The notes under the pieces: model-generated
Databases searched by the model: none
The model's input: the letters and a program-made list of their open reading frames with translations, nothing else
Told to the model about the DNA's origin: nothing
Source: Streptomyces bacillaris
Lineage (GTDB): Bacteria > Actinomycetota > Actinomycetes > Streptomycetales > Streptomycetaceae
Direction: 5' to 3'
NCBI RefSeq assembly: GCF_003268675.1
Contig: NZ_CP029378.1
Span: forward strand, 620,001 to 684,000
DNA length: 64,000 nt
Part shown: positions 1-8,116 of the stretch, piece by piece
Position numbering within the stretch: position 1 is the first letter of the stretch
How the letters are laid out: each line of letters starts with the position of its first letter
Position numbers and translations under genes: made by a program

Positions 1-1
1 C

Positions 2-790
2 GCCACCGAGGGGCTGGCCGAGCGGCACCCGCACGTCCGGCTCATGGGCGTCCACGCCTATCTGGGCACCCGCATCCTCGACGAAGACGTCATCGTCGAG
101 AACTCCGCGCGCATCCTGGACCTCGCGGAGCGGGTCTCCGAACAGCTGGGCTTCGCCCTCGAACTCGTCGACGTGGGCGGGGGCCTGGGCGTCGGCTACT
201 TCGAGAAGGAGCGGGACCTGGACCCGAAGGTCCTGGCCGACGGCCTCAACCCGCTGATCGAAACCTTCACCCGAGCCCACCCCACCACGCGGCTGCTGCT
301 GGAGCTGGGCCGCTACCTGACGGCCCCGGCGGGCACCTATGTGGTCCGGGTCCGCTATGTGAAGACCTCCCTGGGCGAGAACTTCGCCGTCGCGGACGGA
401 GGCACCAACCACCACATGGCCGCCGTCGGCATCGGCTCCTTCGTCAAACGCAACTTCCCGATGCGGCTCCTCAACCGCCTCGACGAGCCCGCCGACCAAC
501 CCTGGGTGGTCACCGGCCCCCTCTGCACCCCCAACGACACCCTCGGCAAGAACGTTTCGCTGCCGCCCGTCCGGGCCGGGGACCTCATCGGGGTCGACCG
601 CTCCGGCGCCTACGGCCCCACCGCCTCTCCCGTCTTCTTCCTCAGCCACGGCTACCCGGCGGAAGTGCTCGTGGACGGCGGCCGGGCCCATCTGGTCCGG
701 GACCGCGACACCACCGACGACCTGCTGGGCCGCCAGCACCGCTACGACCCTCCGGCCGCCGGGGCCGGGGCATCCACCGAAGGAAAGTGA
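2..790 (+). CDS. Fold-III PLP-dependent decarboxylase, 5' truncated by window edge
   Basis: The reading frame is open from base 2, so the N-terminal part, with the PLP lysine, lies outside the window. 262 residues are visible. They show the diaminopimelate/ornithine decarboxylase (alanine-racemase barrel) signatures: GVHAYLGTR (16-24), the PLP-phosphate loop VDVGGGLGVGY (57-66), ELGR (101-104), the catalytic-Cys box GPLCTPND (172-179), and GAYG then PAEV (202-222). The gene sits directly upstream of an acyl carrier protein. In the BtrK/BtrI (butirosin) and VinO/VinL (vicenistatin) systems, enzymes of this family decarboxylate an amino acid held on an ACP. That role is inferred here. A TIGR03099-type exosortase-associated decarboxylase is an alternative, but no exosortase is visible. 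Confidence 0.9.
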   Translation, partial: ATEGLAERHPHVRLMGVHAYLGTRILDEDVIVENSARILDLAERVSEQLGFALELVDVGGGLGVGYFEKERDLDPKVLADGLNPLIETFTRAHPTTRLLLELGRYLTAPAGTYVVRVRYVKTSLGENFAVADGGTNHHMAAVGIGSFVKRNFPMRLLNRLDEPADQPWVVTGPLCTPNDTLGKNVSLPPVRAGDLIGVDRSGAYGPTASPVFFLSHGYPAEVLVDGGRAHLVRDRDTTDDLLGRQHRYDPPAAGAGASTEGK

Positions 791-795
791 CCACC

Positions 796-1050
796 ATGTC
801 CGACCTCACCCGCACCACCGTCGTCACCCGGATCAACGAGTCGCTCGGCCATGTCCTCCAGCGCGAGCTGGAACCCGCCGACGAGTCGCCCCGCCTCTTC
901 GACGACCTCGGCCTGGACTCCACCAGCGTGCTGGAGCTGCTGATGCGGCTGGAGGACGAACTCGGCATCGAGTTCGACACCGACTCGCTGGAGCAGCACC
1001 ACTTCGACAGCGTCGGCACCCTCGCCGACTATGTGATCGAGCAGGCCTGA
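796..1050 (+). CDS. Acyl carrier protein
   Basis: A protein of 84 residues with the classic carrier motif DDLGLDSTS. Ser42 is the expected phosphopantetheine attachment site, and helix II follows (VLELLMRLEDELGI). The ATG at 796 is chosen over the GTG at 787 because AAGGAAAG lies about 8 nt upstream of it. The GTG would instead overlap the decarboxylase stop and add only three residues. As a free-standing ACP next to a PLP decarboxylase it probably carries an aminoacyl substrate. The PPTase at 6630 is the likely activating enzyme. Confidence 0.93.
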   Translation: MSDLTRTTVVTRINESLGHVLQRELEPADESPRLFDDLGLDSTSVLELLMRLEDELGIEFDTDSLEQHHFDSVGTLADYVIEQA

Positions 1051-1053
1051 CCC

Positions 1054-1965
1054 ATGTATCTGAGCGCCGCGGCCACCCCGGCCGCACCCCCCGGGCCGGG
1101 CCCGGTCCGGCTGCCCCTGCGGGTGCGGGGGATCACGGCCCGGCGCTTCGGGCCCGGCCGGCGGTTCGTCCGGGGGCCGGTGCCCTGGCTGGAGCAGTAC
1201 TTCGCCGACCTCGCCGGAATCTACGACGTGGGGCTGCGCCCCGGCTTCCTGGAGACCACCACACGGAACAGCTACGCGGAGATGGCGGCCGAAACAGCGC
1301 TCGCGCTCGGCCCGTTCGACGGTCCGGTCGACCTGCTGACCACCGCGCACGCCGTCGAGGACTCCGACATGGAACGCTCCCCCACCGGCCACGTCTGCGA
1401 GCTGCTCCCGGGCGACCCGCTGCCGCTCGGGGTGAGCGACCAGGGGTCGGCGGCGCCCTTCACAGCGCTGCGGCTGACCAGCGCGTACGTACGTCCCGGC
1501 GGGCTCGGCCGGGCGGTCCTGATCGCCCTGGACCAGTCCAGCCGGCCGTACGCGGCCCCCGTACCGCCGGATCGGGAGGTGACCGCCGACTGCGCGGTGG
1601 GGCTGTGGCTGACCGCCGACGAGGACGCCGACACCCGGCTGGCCCAGTGGACCGGCGTACGGCCGGAGGCGGTGGCCGGGCTGCTGTCCGCTGCCCTCGC
1701 CCCGGAACCCGCGCCCGGGGTGCTGCTCGCCGGTGCGGGTGTGGACCCGGGCCGGGACCTGCCCGGCCACGCCGAGAGCGCCGGGAGGCTGGTCACCACC
1801 GGCCGGGGACTGCCCTGCACCGGGGTGTGGGAGAACCTCGCTCGGCTGCAACCCTCCCCAGGTGACGGGTCGTTGCGCGTGACCGTCGTCGAGTACGAGC
1901 GGGCGCTCGGCCATCTCTGCCTCTGCTCGCTGACCCTGTATCCGCGGGAAGAGGAGGGCCGATGA
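1054..1965 (+). CDS. Ketosynthase III-like (thiolase-fold) protein, degenerate
   Basis: A 303-residue protein. The segment around 93-165 (LLTTAHAVEDSD, then GVSDQGSAAPFTALRL, then AVLIALDQSSRPY) has the layout of the KAS III/thiolase core. At the position where the nucleophilic Cys is expected (usually ACSG or similar) it reads SDQGSA, with no cysteine. It may therefore be a non-condensing partner, a chain-length or acyl-transfer factor, or an acyltransferase-like descendant. The start lies 3 nt after the ACP stop, and the end overlaps the next gene by 4 nt (ATGA), so it belongs to the same operon. Family assignment is by fold-pattern reading only. Confidence 0.55.
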   Translation: MYLSAAATPAAPPGPGPVRLPLRVRGITARRFGPGRRFVRGPVPWLEQYFADLAGIYDVGLRPGFLETTTRNSYAEMAAETALALGPFDGPVDLLTTAHAVEDSDMERSPTGHVCELLPGDPLPLGVSDQGSAAPFTALRLTSAYVRPGGLGRAVLIALDQSSRPYAAPVPPDREVTADCAVGLWLTADEDADTRLAQWTGVRPEAVAGLLSAALAPEPAPGVLLAGAGVDPGRDLPGHAESAGRLVTTGRGLPCTGVWENLARLQPSPGDGSLRVTVVEYERALGHLCLCSLTLYPREEEGR

Positions 1966-2624
1966 CCACCACCCACGACGGAGTCCGGCGCACCGCGCGC
2001 GACGCGGGCCTGGTGGCGGCGCTCTCCGCACTCCAGGCCGAACAGGCTTCCGGCGCGCTCCCGTTGGGACCGGCCGGTCACGCGCTGCTGCCGGAGTCCG
2101 TCGCCGCGGCCGCCCACGGCGTACGGCGCGGCGCGCGCACCGCCCCGCGCGAGCGGACCGCCGAGACCACCCTCCGTACCGTACGGCTGTACGGCGACAC
2201 CCTTGTCGCGCTGCGCCATCCGCTGCCGCCCGGCCCCGAGGACCCCGACGACCCGTGGGCGCTGGGCCTGGCCCGGCTGCGGCTCGGGCTCTCCGAAGCA
2301 CTGCTCGACAGCTGCCTGGAGCATCTGTCCGCCCGGACCTTCGGCGGCAGTCCGCTGCTGGTACGGCAGTTGGTGCAGGACAGCCTTGCCGAGGCCCTCA
2401 CCGACCACTTGGAACTGGGTGAACTGCTGGGCCCGGGGGCCGGGTTGACGGGCGGGGAGCTGATCGCGCTGCACCGCGCCGTGACCCGTACCGACCGGGT
2501 CCTGCTGCGGCTGCTGGGCGGCCACGGCTTCCGTACCGACGGCCCCGGCCAGAGCGCCCATGTCTCCGAACTGCTCGCGGACGCCTACGCCGCGGCCCCC
2601 GCCGCCCCCGAGGGAGCCCCGTGA
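1962..2624 (+). CDS. Acyl-CoA dehydrogenase C-terminal-domain-like helical protein
   Basis: A 220-residue, Ala/Leu-rich protein with no N-terminal or beta domain of an acyl-CoA dehydrogenase. The stretch LGLSEALLDSCLEHLSARTF...GSPLLVRQLVQDSLAEA (about 107-147) resembles the ACAD C-terminal helical bundle, where a flavin-contacting Arg/Phe pair and a Gln precede the acidic helix. A GAGGAGGG ribosome site precedes ATG 1962. It overlaps both neighbours by 4 nt and lies directly before a full-length ACAD, so a heteromeric partner role is plausible. This is an inference and the gene could be an unrelated helical protein. Confidence 0.45.
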   Translation: MTTTHDGVRRTARDAGLVAALSALQAEQASGALPLGPAGHALLPESVAAAAHGVRRGARTAPRERTAETTLRTVRLYGDTLVALRHPLPPGPEDPDDPWALGLARLRLGLSEALLDSCLEHLSARTFGGSPLLVRQLVQDSLAEALTDHLELGELLGPGAGLTGGELIALHRAVTRTDRVLLRLLGGHGFRTDGPGQSAHVSELLADAYAAAPAAPEGAP

Positions 2625-3784
2625 CCCTGCTCGACGAACGGCTCAGGACCCTCCAGCACACCGCGCGCGAGTGGGCGGAGCAGCTCCGGCCCCTGGCGCT
2701 CGCCCTGGAGGAGGACCCGGACCGCGTCCGCGACCACCTGGACCTGCCGCTGTTCTCCTACCTGTCCCGCACCCCCGTCCCGCGCGCCTACCAGCCCGAC
2801 CCGATCACGGTGGACGGCCAGGCGTACTACGGCACGGGCGGGCTGGAGCGGGTGGTGTTCTGCGAGGAGATCGCCGCCGTGGACGCGGGGATGCTGCTGG
2901 CCGCGCCCGGCCCCTCGCTCTCCGGAGTCCTGGTGTCCCTGCTCGGCGACGAGGAGCAGCAGTCCTGGTTCTACGGGCGGCTGATGGAACGTACGTCCTG
3001 GACCTTCCTCGCCCTCACCGAACCCGAGCGGGGCTCGGACGCGGCCTCGCTCACCACGTCCCTCACCTCCCGGGAGAAGGACGGCCCGCTGCTGCTCAAC
3101 GGGGCCAAGCGCTTCATCGGCAACGCGGCGCGCAGCGACGTCGGGGTGGTCTTCGCCCGCACCCGGCCCGGCCCCCTCGGTGTGGTGGCGGCGCTCGTGG
3201 AGACCGGCGGGCCCGGCTTCGAGGCGGTGCCGTTCGAGACGGTCGGGCTGCGCGGCAACCAGATCTGCGAGGTCCGGCTGACCGATGTGGAGGTGCCCGC
3301 AGAACGGGTCCTCGGGCGCCATCTCTCCCCCACCCGGCGCGGGTTGATGGGCGCCGTCCAGGGGTTCAACCGGCTGCGCCCGGGGGTGGCCGCCCTGGCC
3401 CTGGGCATCGCCCGGGGTGCGTACGAGTACGTCGTGGCCCACCGTCGTACGCTGCGGGCGGACGAGGCGGCGGGGCTGGAGCGGATGGCGTTGCGGATCG
3501 AGGGGGTGCGGCGGCTGGTGTACCGGGCGGGGGCCGCGGTGGACCGGGACGATCCGGGGCTGGGCGCGCTGGCCTCGGCGGCGAAGGCGCGGGCCGCCCA
3601 GCTGGCCGAGGAGGTCACCCTGGAGGCCCTGGAGTACTTCGGTCCCGGGGCGCGGCTGGAGCATCCGCTGCTCGACAAGTTCGCCCGGGACGCGCGCGGG
3701 GTCGAGTTCATGGAGGGGACCCGGAACATCCAGCGGCTGAACGTGTTCCAGGGACTGTCCCAGGGGAAGATCGACCGTGGCTGA
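2621..3784 (+). CDS. Acyl-CoA (acyl-ACP) dehydrogenase
   Basis: A protein of 387 residues, the normal family length. The flavin-binding motif FLALTEPERGSD lies at 129-140, the beta domain follows, and the C-terminal catalytic-glutamate region FMEGTRNIQRLN (363-374) puts Glu365 in the usual EGT context. The GTG start overlaps the previous stop (GTGA). It should oxidise an acyl thioester at C2-C3 with FAD. Given the nearby ACP, the substrate may be ACP-bound rather than CoA-bound, which is an inference. Confidence 0.88.
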   Translation: MTLLDERLRTLQHTAREWAEQLRPLALALEEDPDRVRDHLDLPLFSYLSRTPVPRAYQPDPITVDGQAYYGTGGLERVVFCEEIAAVDAGMLLAAPGPSLSGVLVSLLGDEEQQSWFYGRLMERTSWTFLALTEPERGSDAASLTTSLTSREKDGPLLLNGAKRFIGNAARSDVGVVFARTRPGPLGVVAALVETGGPGFEAVPFETVGLRGNQICEVRLTDVEVPAERVLGRHLSPTRRGLMGAVQGFNRLRPGVAALALGIARGAYEYVVAHRRTLRADEAAGLERMALRIEGVRRLVYRAGAAVDRDDPGLGALASAAKARAAQLAEEVTLEALEYFGPGARLEHPLLDKFARDARGVEFMEGTRNIQRLNVFQGLSQGKIDRG

Positions 3785-5177
3785 GACCCGGGACGCCGTC
3801 GGGAGCCCGGCCCGGTCGGTGCTCCGGATCGCCGTGCCGATGCTGCCGGCCGATCTCGTCGCCGTACTCGTTCCGCTGGCGGTGCTGGCGCTCATGGGGC
3901 GGATCGACGGGGACGCACACTATGTGCGGGCGCTGTTCATGCCGGTGCAGTTCCTCTTCCTCGCCCTCATCGCGGGGATCGGCGCGTCCAACCAGGTGGC
4001 CGCCGCCGTCGCGCACGGGGCCGGGGACCTGCGCGCGGCCGGGGCGGCGCTGCGGGCCGACGCCCGGATCGCGGCGGGTGCGGGAGCCGCGTTCAGCGTG
4101 CTGCTGATCGTGCCGGCTCCGCTGCTGGGCGACCTGATGGGGGTCTCCGAGGCGGCACGGGCGGAGTTCACGGGCTTTCTGCGCGCCATCGCCCCGGCCT
4201 CGGCCCTGCTGCTGGGCCCGGCGCTGGCCGCCGCCACGCTGCGGGGGTGCGGTCTCGCCCGGCAGGCTGCGGCGGTGACCCTGCTGGCCGCGCTGACGGA
4301 GATCGGCGGGGTCGCCCTGCTCGCCCTGGGCGCCGGGCTCGGCATCGCCGGGGTGGCCCCGGCCGTGGCCCTGTCGGGGCTGGCGGGCACGGCGCTGGGC
4401 TGGGTGCTGCTGCGCCGGTCCGGGCTGCTGGGACCGGCGTCCTCGGTACCGCCCGTACGTCCCCGTCCGGTGCCGGTGCGGGCCGCCGTCCGGCGGCTGA
4501 CCGCCGTCGGCGTCCCGGTCGGCGCCTCCTACCTGGTGATCTGCGCCGCCAATCTGGTGCTGATGCGGATCCTGGGCCCGTTCGGCCCGTCGGTGCAGTC
4601 GGGCTACGCGGGCGCGGCGACCCTCCAGACCCTGCTGATCATCCCGGGGCTGGTACTCGGCTCGGCCACCGCCATCGTGCTGAACAGCCACCGGGGCGCG
4701 GGCCGGAGCGGGCTGCTGAGCCCCACGCTCCATGCCGGTCTGCGGATCACGGCCGGGGCGTACGCGGTGCTCGCGGTGGTCTCGTACGCCGGGCGGGACC
4801 TACTCGCCGGGGTGCTGTCCGGGGACGCGCAGATCGCCGCGGAGACCGCCCGGTACCTCCAGACGGTGGGGCTCAGCTATCTGCTGATGGGCCTGGTGCT
4901 GGCGGCGCTGACGGTGCTGGAGCAGGTCGGCGGCGGGCCCGTGGCGCTGGCGATGAACGCCGTGTACTTCGTGGGCGCGGTGGCCGTCGGCGGGCGGCTG
5001 GCCGCCGCTTCGGGCCCCGACGCGCTGTACCGCACCATCGCCGCCTTCAACGGGCTGGGGGTGGTGGCCGTGGGGGTGACCGTGTGGTTCGTCCGCCGAC
5101 TGGCCGCCCGTGAGACAACCAGCCTCTCCGCCCCGGACGCCCGACCTTCGACGACCCGTACCGGCAAGGGGACATGA
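3777..5177 (+). CDS. MATE-family efflux transporter
   Basis: A protein of 466 residues with about 12 hydrophobic segments and the two-fold pseudo-symmetry expected of MATE/MVF transporters. An example is AVLVPLAVLALMGRID near the N-terminus, and a second half begins near GVPVGASYLVICAANLVLMRILG. The GTG start is preceded by AGGGGAAG and overlaps the dehydrogenase stop by 8 nt, so it is translationally coupled. It probably exports the product of this operon, using H+ or Na+. Confidence 0.82.
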   Translation: MAETRDAVGSPARSVLRIAVPMLPADLVAVLVPLAVLALMGRIDGDAHYVRALFMPVQFLFLALIAGIGASNQVAAAVAHGAGDLRAAGAALRADARIAAGAGAAFSVLLIVPAPLLGDLMGVSEAARAEFTGFLRAIAPASALLLGPALAAATLRGCGLARQAAAVTLLAALTEIGGVALLALGAGLGIAGVAPAVALSGLAGTALGWVLLRRSGLLGPASSVPPVRPRPVPVRAAVRRLTAVGVPVGASYLVICAANLVLMRILGPFGPSVQSGYAGAATLQTLLIIPGLVLGSATAIVLNSHRGAGRSGLLSPTLHAGLRITAGAYAVLAVVSYAGRDLLAGVLSGDAQIAAETARYLQTVGLSYLLMGLVLAALTVLEQVGGGPVALAMNAVYFVGAVAVGGRLAAASGPDALYRTIAAFNGLGVVAVGVTVWFVRRLAARETTSLSAPDARPSTTRTGKGT

Positions 5178-5178
5178 G

Positions 5179-6633
5179 ATGAACCATCCGACACCGCACG
5201 CCCTGGCCACCTCGACACCGGAGGCCACACGGCACCTGATCGCCTTCCGGGGCGACCGCGCCGCCACCGGGCCCGCCACCTGGGGTCAGCAGCACATCTG
5301 GCGGGACATCGTGGCGATGCTGCCCGACACGGCCTTCTTCAACATCGCCCAGGTGACCTTCGTCCCGGCGGGCGTCGATCTCCCGGGCGTATTCGCGCAG
5401 TTGGCGGAATTGATGAGCCGTCACGAGTCGCTGCGTACGCTGGCCGTACCGAGGCCGGACGGATCGCTGGCACAACGGGTGCTCGGCGAGGGTACGTTCG
5501 AGGTCGACGTCCTCGAACTGACGGGCGCCGAGCACGGGGCGGAGCTGCGCGAGCACTTCGCCGGGGCGGCGCGGCGACTGGAGGCCCGGGGCTTCGACAA
5601 CACCGCCGAGGTGCCCTTCCGGGCGCTGGTCGGCGTACTGGACGGGGCGCCGCAGGCCGTCATCCTGTGCCTCTCACACTTGGCTGCGGACCTGGCCGGA
5701 GTACGCCTGCTGGCCGGGGAGCTGGACGCGCTCCTGGCGGCCCGCGCCGGGGGTGGTGAGCCGCCGCCGCGCCGGTCCGCGCGGGAGCCCCTGGAGCAGG
5801 CGGAGTTCGAGAACTCGCCGGACGGGCTCCGCATGGAGGAGAAGGCGCTCCGCCACTGGAGCACCCAGCTGGACCGCGCCCCGGCGGACAACTTCCCCCG
5901 GCCGCCCGGCGATCCGGCCGAGCCACGGTTCTGGCGGGGCGAACTGGTGTCGCGGGCGGTGCCGGAGGCGCTGCGGGTCGCCGCCGACCGCCACCGCTCC
6001 ACCGTCCCGAACGTGCTGCTGGCCGCCACGGCGACCCTGCTGGCGCGGAGCGAGGACCTGGAGGCCTGCGGACTGAAGCTGGTGACCGCGAACCGCTTCC
6101 GCCCCGAACTCCACCATGCGGTAGGCAACGTGGCGCAGGAGGTGTTCGTCGCGGTCGATGTGTCCGGGGACTCCTTCGCGGACGTCCTGCGCAGCGCGTG
6201 GACCGCCACCCTCGGCGCCCACCGCAACGGGCAGTTCCGCCCCGAACGGGCCCGCGCACTGGCCGAGGAGGCCGGGGTCGCGGTGGACTGCCTGGTCAAC
6301 GACCTCTGGTCGACGACCTGGGAGGCGCCCGACCGACCCGCCCTCTCCCCCGGCCAACTCACCCAGGTGGCACAGGAGTCGGTGTTCCGCTGGGCGGACC
6401 GGCTGGACCAGGACGAAGTGGCCTTCTTCCTGGAGACGTTCGCGGTCTTCGAGGACCCCGGACTCATCCGGATCACCCTGCTCGGTGACACGTCCCGGAT
6501 GGAGCCCGCCCGGATCGAGGGGTTCCTGCGCGGCCTGGAGCGGGTCCTCCTCGCCCTCGCCGAAGGGGACCTGCCCCCGGCCGACTTCCCGTCGGTGGCG
6601 GGACTCAACACCCCCGGCCCGGTCCCCCGGTGA
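5179..6633 (+). CDS. Stand-alone NRPS condensation-domain protein
   Basis: 484 residues, the length of one condensation domain. The start at 5179 is chosen because AAGGGG lies 8 nt upstream and the longer frame overlaps the MATE gene. It shows GQQHIW near the N-terminus, RHESLRT (81-87) and a variant active site SHLAADLAG (166-174). Compared with HHxxxDG, the second His (H167) and the Asp (D171) remain, while the first His is Ser and the Gly is Leu. It could form an amide or ester between an ACP-bound acyl group and an amine, or act as a transferase. It overlaps the PPTase gene by 4 nt. Confidence 0.78.
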   Translation: MNHPTPHALATSTPEATRHLIAFRGDRAATGPATWGQQHIWRDIVAMLPDTAFFNIAQVTFVPAGVDLPGVFAQLAELMSRHESLRTLAVPRPDGSLAQRVLGEGTFEVDVLELTGAEHGAELREHFAGAARRLEARGFDNTAEVPFRALVGVLDGAPQAVILCLSHLAADLAGVRLLAGELDALLAARAGGGEPPPRRSAREPLEQAEFENSPDGLRMEEKALRHWSTQLDRAPADNFPRPPGDPAEPRFWRGELVSRAVPEALRVAADRHRSTVPNVLLAATATLLARSEDLEACGLKLVTANRFRPELHHAVGNVAQEVFVAVDVSGDSFADVLRSAWTATLGAHRNGQFRPERARALAEEAGVAVDCLVNDLWSTTWEAPDRPALSPGQLTQVAQESVFRWADRLDQDEVAFFLETFAVFEDPGLIRITLLGDTSRMEPARIEGFLRGLERVLLALAEGDLPPADFPSVAGLNTPGPVPR

Positions 6634-7322
6634 GCGGAGCGGAGGACGTGGTGGAGGTCCGGCGCTTCCGGCTCGACCTCCCCCCGCCCGAGGTGGAGTC
6701 GCTGGCCGGGCTCCTCGACGTACGTGAGCGGGCTCGGCTGGAGACGCTGCGCTCGGCGGAGCACCGGCGCCGCTTCACCGTCGCGCACGCCCGCACCAGG
6801 CAGGTGTTCGGGGAACGGCTCGACCTCCCTCCCGTACGCGTACCGTTCCACTTCGGCCCGCACGGCAAGCCCGGCCTGGACGGCGACGCGGAGACCCGGC
6901 GCCTCCGCTTCAGCCTCACCCACTCCGGCGAGCTGGCGGTGGTGGCGCTGAGCCTGGGCCGGGAGGTCGGCGTGGACGTCGAGCACCTCGACCCGTCCCG
7001 GGACCCGGTCCGGTTCGCGGCCCGCTGGTTCCCGCCGGACGAGAGCGCGTGGGTGGCCGGGCTGGCGGCCCCCGACCGGCTCCGCGGCTGCCTGCGCCTG
7101 TGGACCCGGAAGGAGGCGTGCGTCAAAGCCACCGGCGGCCGTCTCGTCCAGGGCCTGGCACTCCCGGTGGGCACGGCCCCTCACCCCCGGACGGTCGACG
7201 GCCCGCCCGGCTTCCCGGGCCCCTGGACGGTCCTGGACCTCCCGGCCGGCCCGGCCCATGCGGGGGCGGTCGCACTGGAGGGCGCGCGCCCCTTCCGGCT
7301 GCTGGAGCGCTCCACCGGCTGA
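6630..7322 (+). CDS. 4'-phosphopantetheinyl transferase (Sfp type)
   Basis: A 230-residue protein with the diagnostic pair of motifs: GVDVE at 114-118 (Mg/CoA binding) and W-T-R-K-E-A-C-V-K-A-x-G at 158-169. The FSLTHSG segment just before is also typical. It transfers phosphopantetheine from CoA to the carrier-protein serine, here most simply Ser42 of the ACP at 796. The GTG start overlaps the previous stop. It is the last gene of the operon. A small GC hairpin (CGCCC-ctgc-GGGCG) follows the stop but lacks a T tract. Confidence 0.92.
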   Translation: MSGAEDVVEVRRFRLDLPPPEVESLAGLLDVRERARLETLRSAEHRRRFTVAHARTRQVFGERLDLPPVRVPFHFGPHGKPGLDGDAETRRLRFSLTHSGELAVVALSLGREVGVDVEHLDPSRDPVRFAARWFPPDESAWVAGLAAPDRLRGCLRLWTRKEACVKATGGRLVQGLALPVGTAPHPRTVDGPPGFPGPWTVLDLPAGPAHAGAVALEGARPFRLLERSTG

Positions 7323-7365
7323 CGCCCCCCGCCCCTGCGGGCGAGGCAGGTCCAACTATGCATCC

Positions 7366-7388
7366 CATGTATAAACTGCATGTATAGT
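7366..7388 (+). promoter_or_regulatory. Direct repeats CATGTATA overlapping a -10 box
   Basis: CATGTATA occurs at 7366-7373 and again at 7379-7386, 13 nt apart. The second copy runs into a -10-like TATAGT at 7383-7388. Exactly 6 nt separate this hexamer from ATG 7395, so transcription would start at the A of the ATG (leaderless). The AT content is striking for this genome. No good -35 is visible, so an activator or repressor may bind the repeats. Confidence 0.45.
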
Positions 7389-7394
7389 CGGGCC

Positions 7395-8042
7395 ATGTCC
7401 ACCACGCAACCCCTCGTGCACCCCGTCCGACCGCTGACCAGGGCGGCGGGCCTACCAGCCGCGTACCTCGGCGCGGGGATCGCGCTCGGCGTCCTGACCA
7501 ATCTGCTCCAGGGCTGGCTCCCCTGGCCGTGGAGCCAGTTGGCGAACTCCGGCGGCGTCTGGTCCGTGTTCGCCTTCGTCGCGGGCGCGCTCATAGCCGA
7601 CCGCACCGACAGCCTCCGCAGGGCCGCGGTGGCCGGAGTGCTGACCGAGATCGGGCTCGTCGTCGGCTACTACGGCTACGCCGAGTTCGGGCGGGACGGC
7701 ATGGGGTCGCTCGTCTTCCCGCTGCTCTGGATCGCGATGGCATGCGTCGCGGGCCCGCTGTTCGGCATCGCGGGCGCCTGGTGGAAGCGCAGTGCGCAGC
7801 CCTGGCGGCGGTACGTGGCGCTCGGCGCGTTCGGGGGCCTCTTCGGGAGCGAGGCTCTCCACTCCTGGCTCACTCTCGGGTACGGGCCCCAGGCCGTGGC
7901 CTGCGCTGCCGTCGCCTGCGGCCTCCCGCTGCTGCTGGGCCGCACGGGGAAGGAGCGCGCCTGGAGCCTGGCGGCGATGGTCGTCGCCTCCTTCGCCGCG
8001 TACCTGGCCGTCTACGGCCTGCTCGACCAGGTCTCCGCCTGA
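7395..8042 (+). CDS. DUF6518-like integral membrane protein
   Basis: 215 residues from ATG 7395. The upstream ATG at 7380 lies inside the -10 region and is rejected. The protein has about six hydrophobic helices with conserved-looking glycine/alanine patches (GIALGVLTNLLQGWLPW, VFAFVAGALIADR, VGYYGYAEFGR). This pattern fits the actinobacterial DUF6518 family of unknown function. It stands alone after the biosynthetic operon and is probably transcribed from its own leaderless promoter. Confidence 0.7.
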   Translation: MSTTQPLVHPVRPLTRAAGLPAAYLGAGIALGVLTNLLQGWLPWPWSQLANSGGVWSVFAFVAGALIADRTDSLRRAAVAGVLTEIGLVVGYYGYAEFGRDGMGSLVFPLLWIAMACVAGPLFGIAGAWWKRSAQPWRRYVALGAFGGLFGSEALHSWLTLGYGPQAVACAAVACGLPLLLGRTGKERAWSLAAMVVASFAAYLAVYGLLDQVSA

Positions 8043-8116
8043 CGGAGGCCGGAGACCGAGGCCGGCGCGGGACGCCCTCGGGACCGCCGTCCGGGCGCCT
8101 GAGCCTCAGGCTCCCG

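Noticed and set aside
742..2561. Long minus-strand frames over the ACP and KAS-like genes
   Set aside because: Low-complexity composition typical of antisense frames in high-GC DNA. The plus-strand genes have family motifs and coupled starts.
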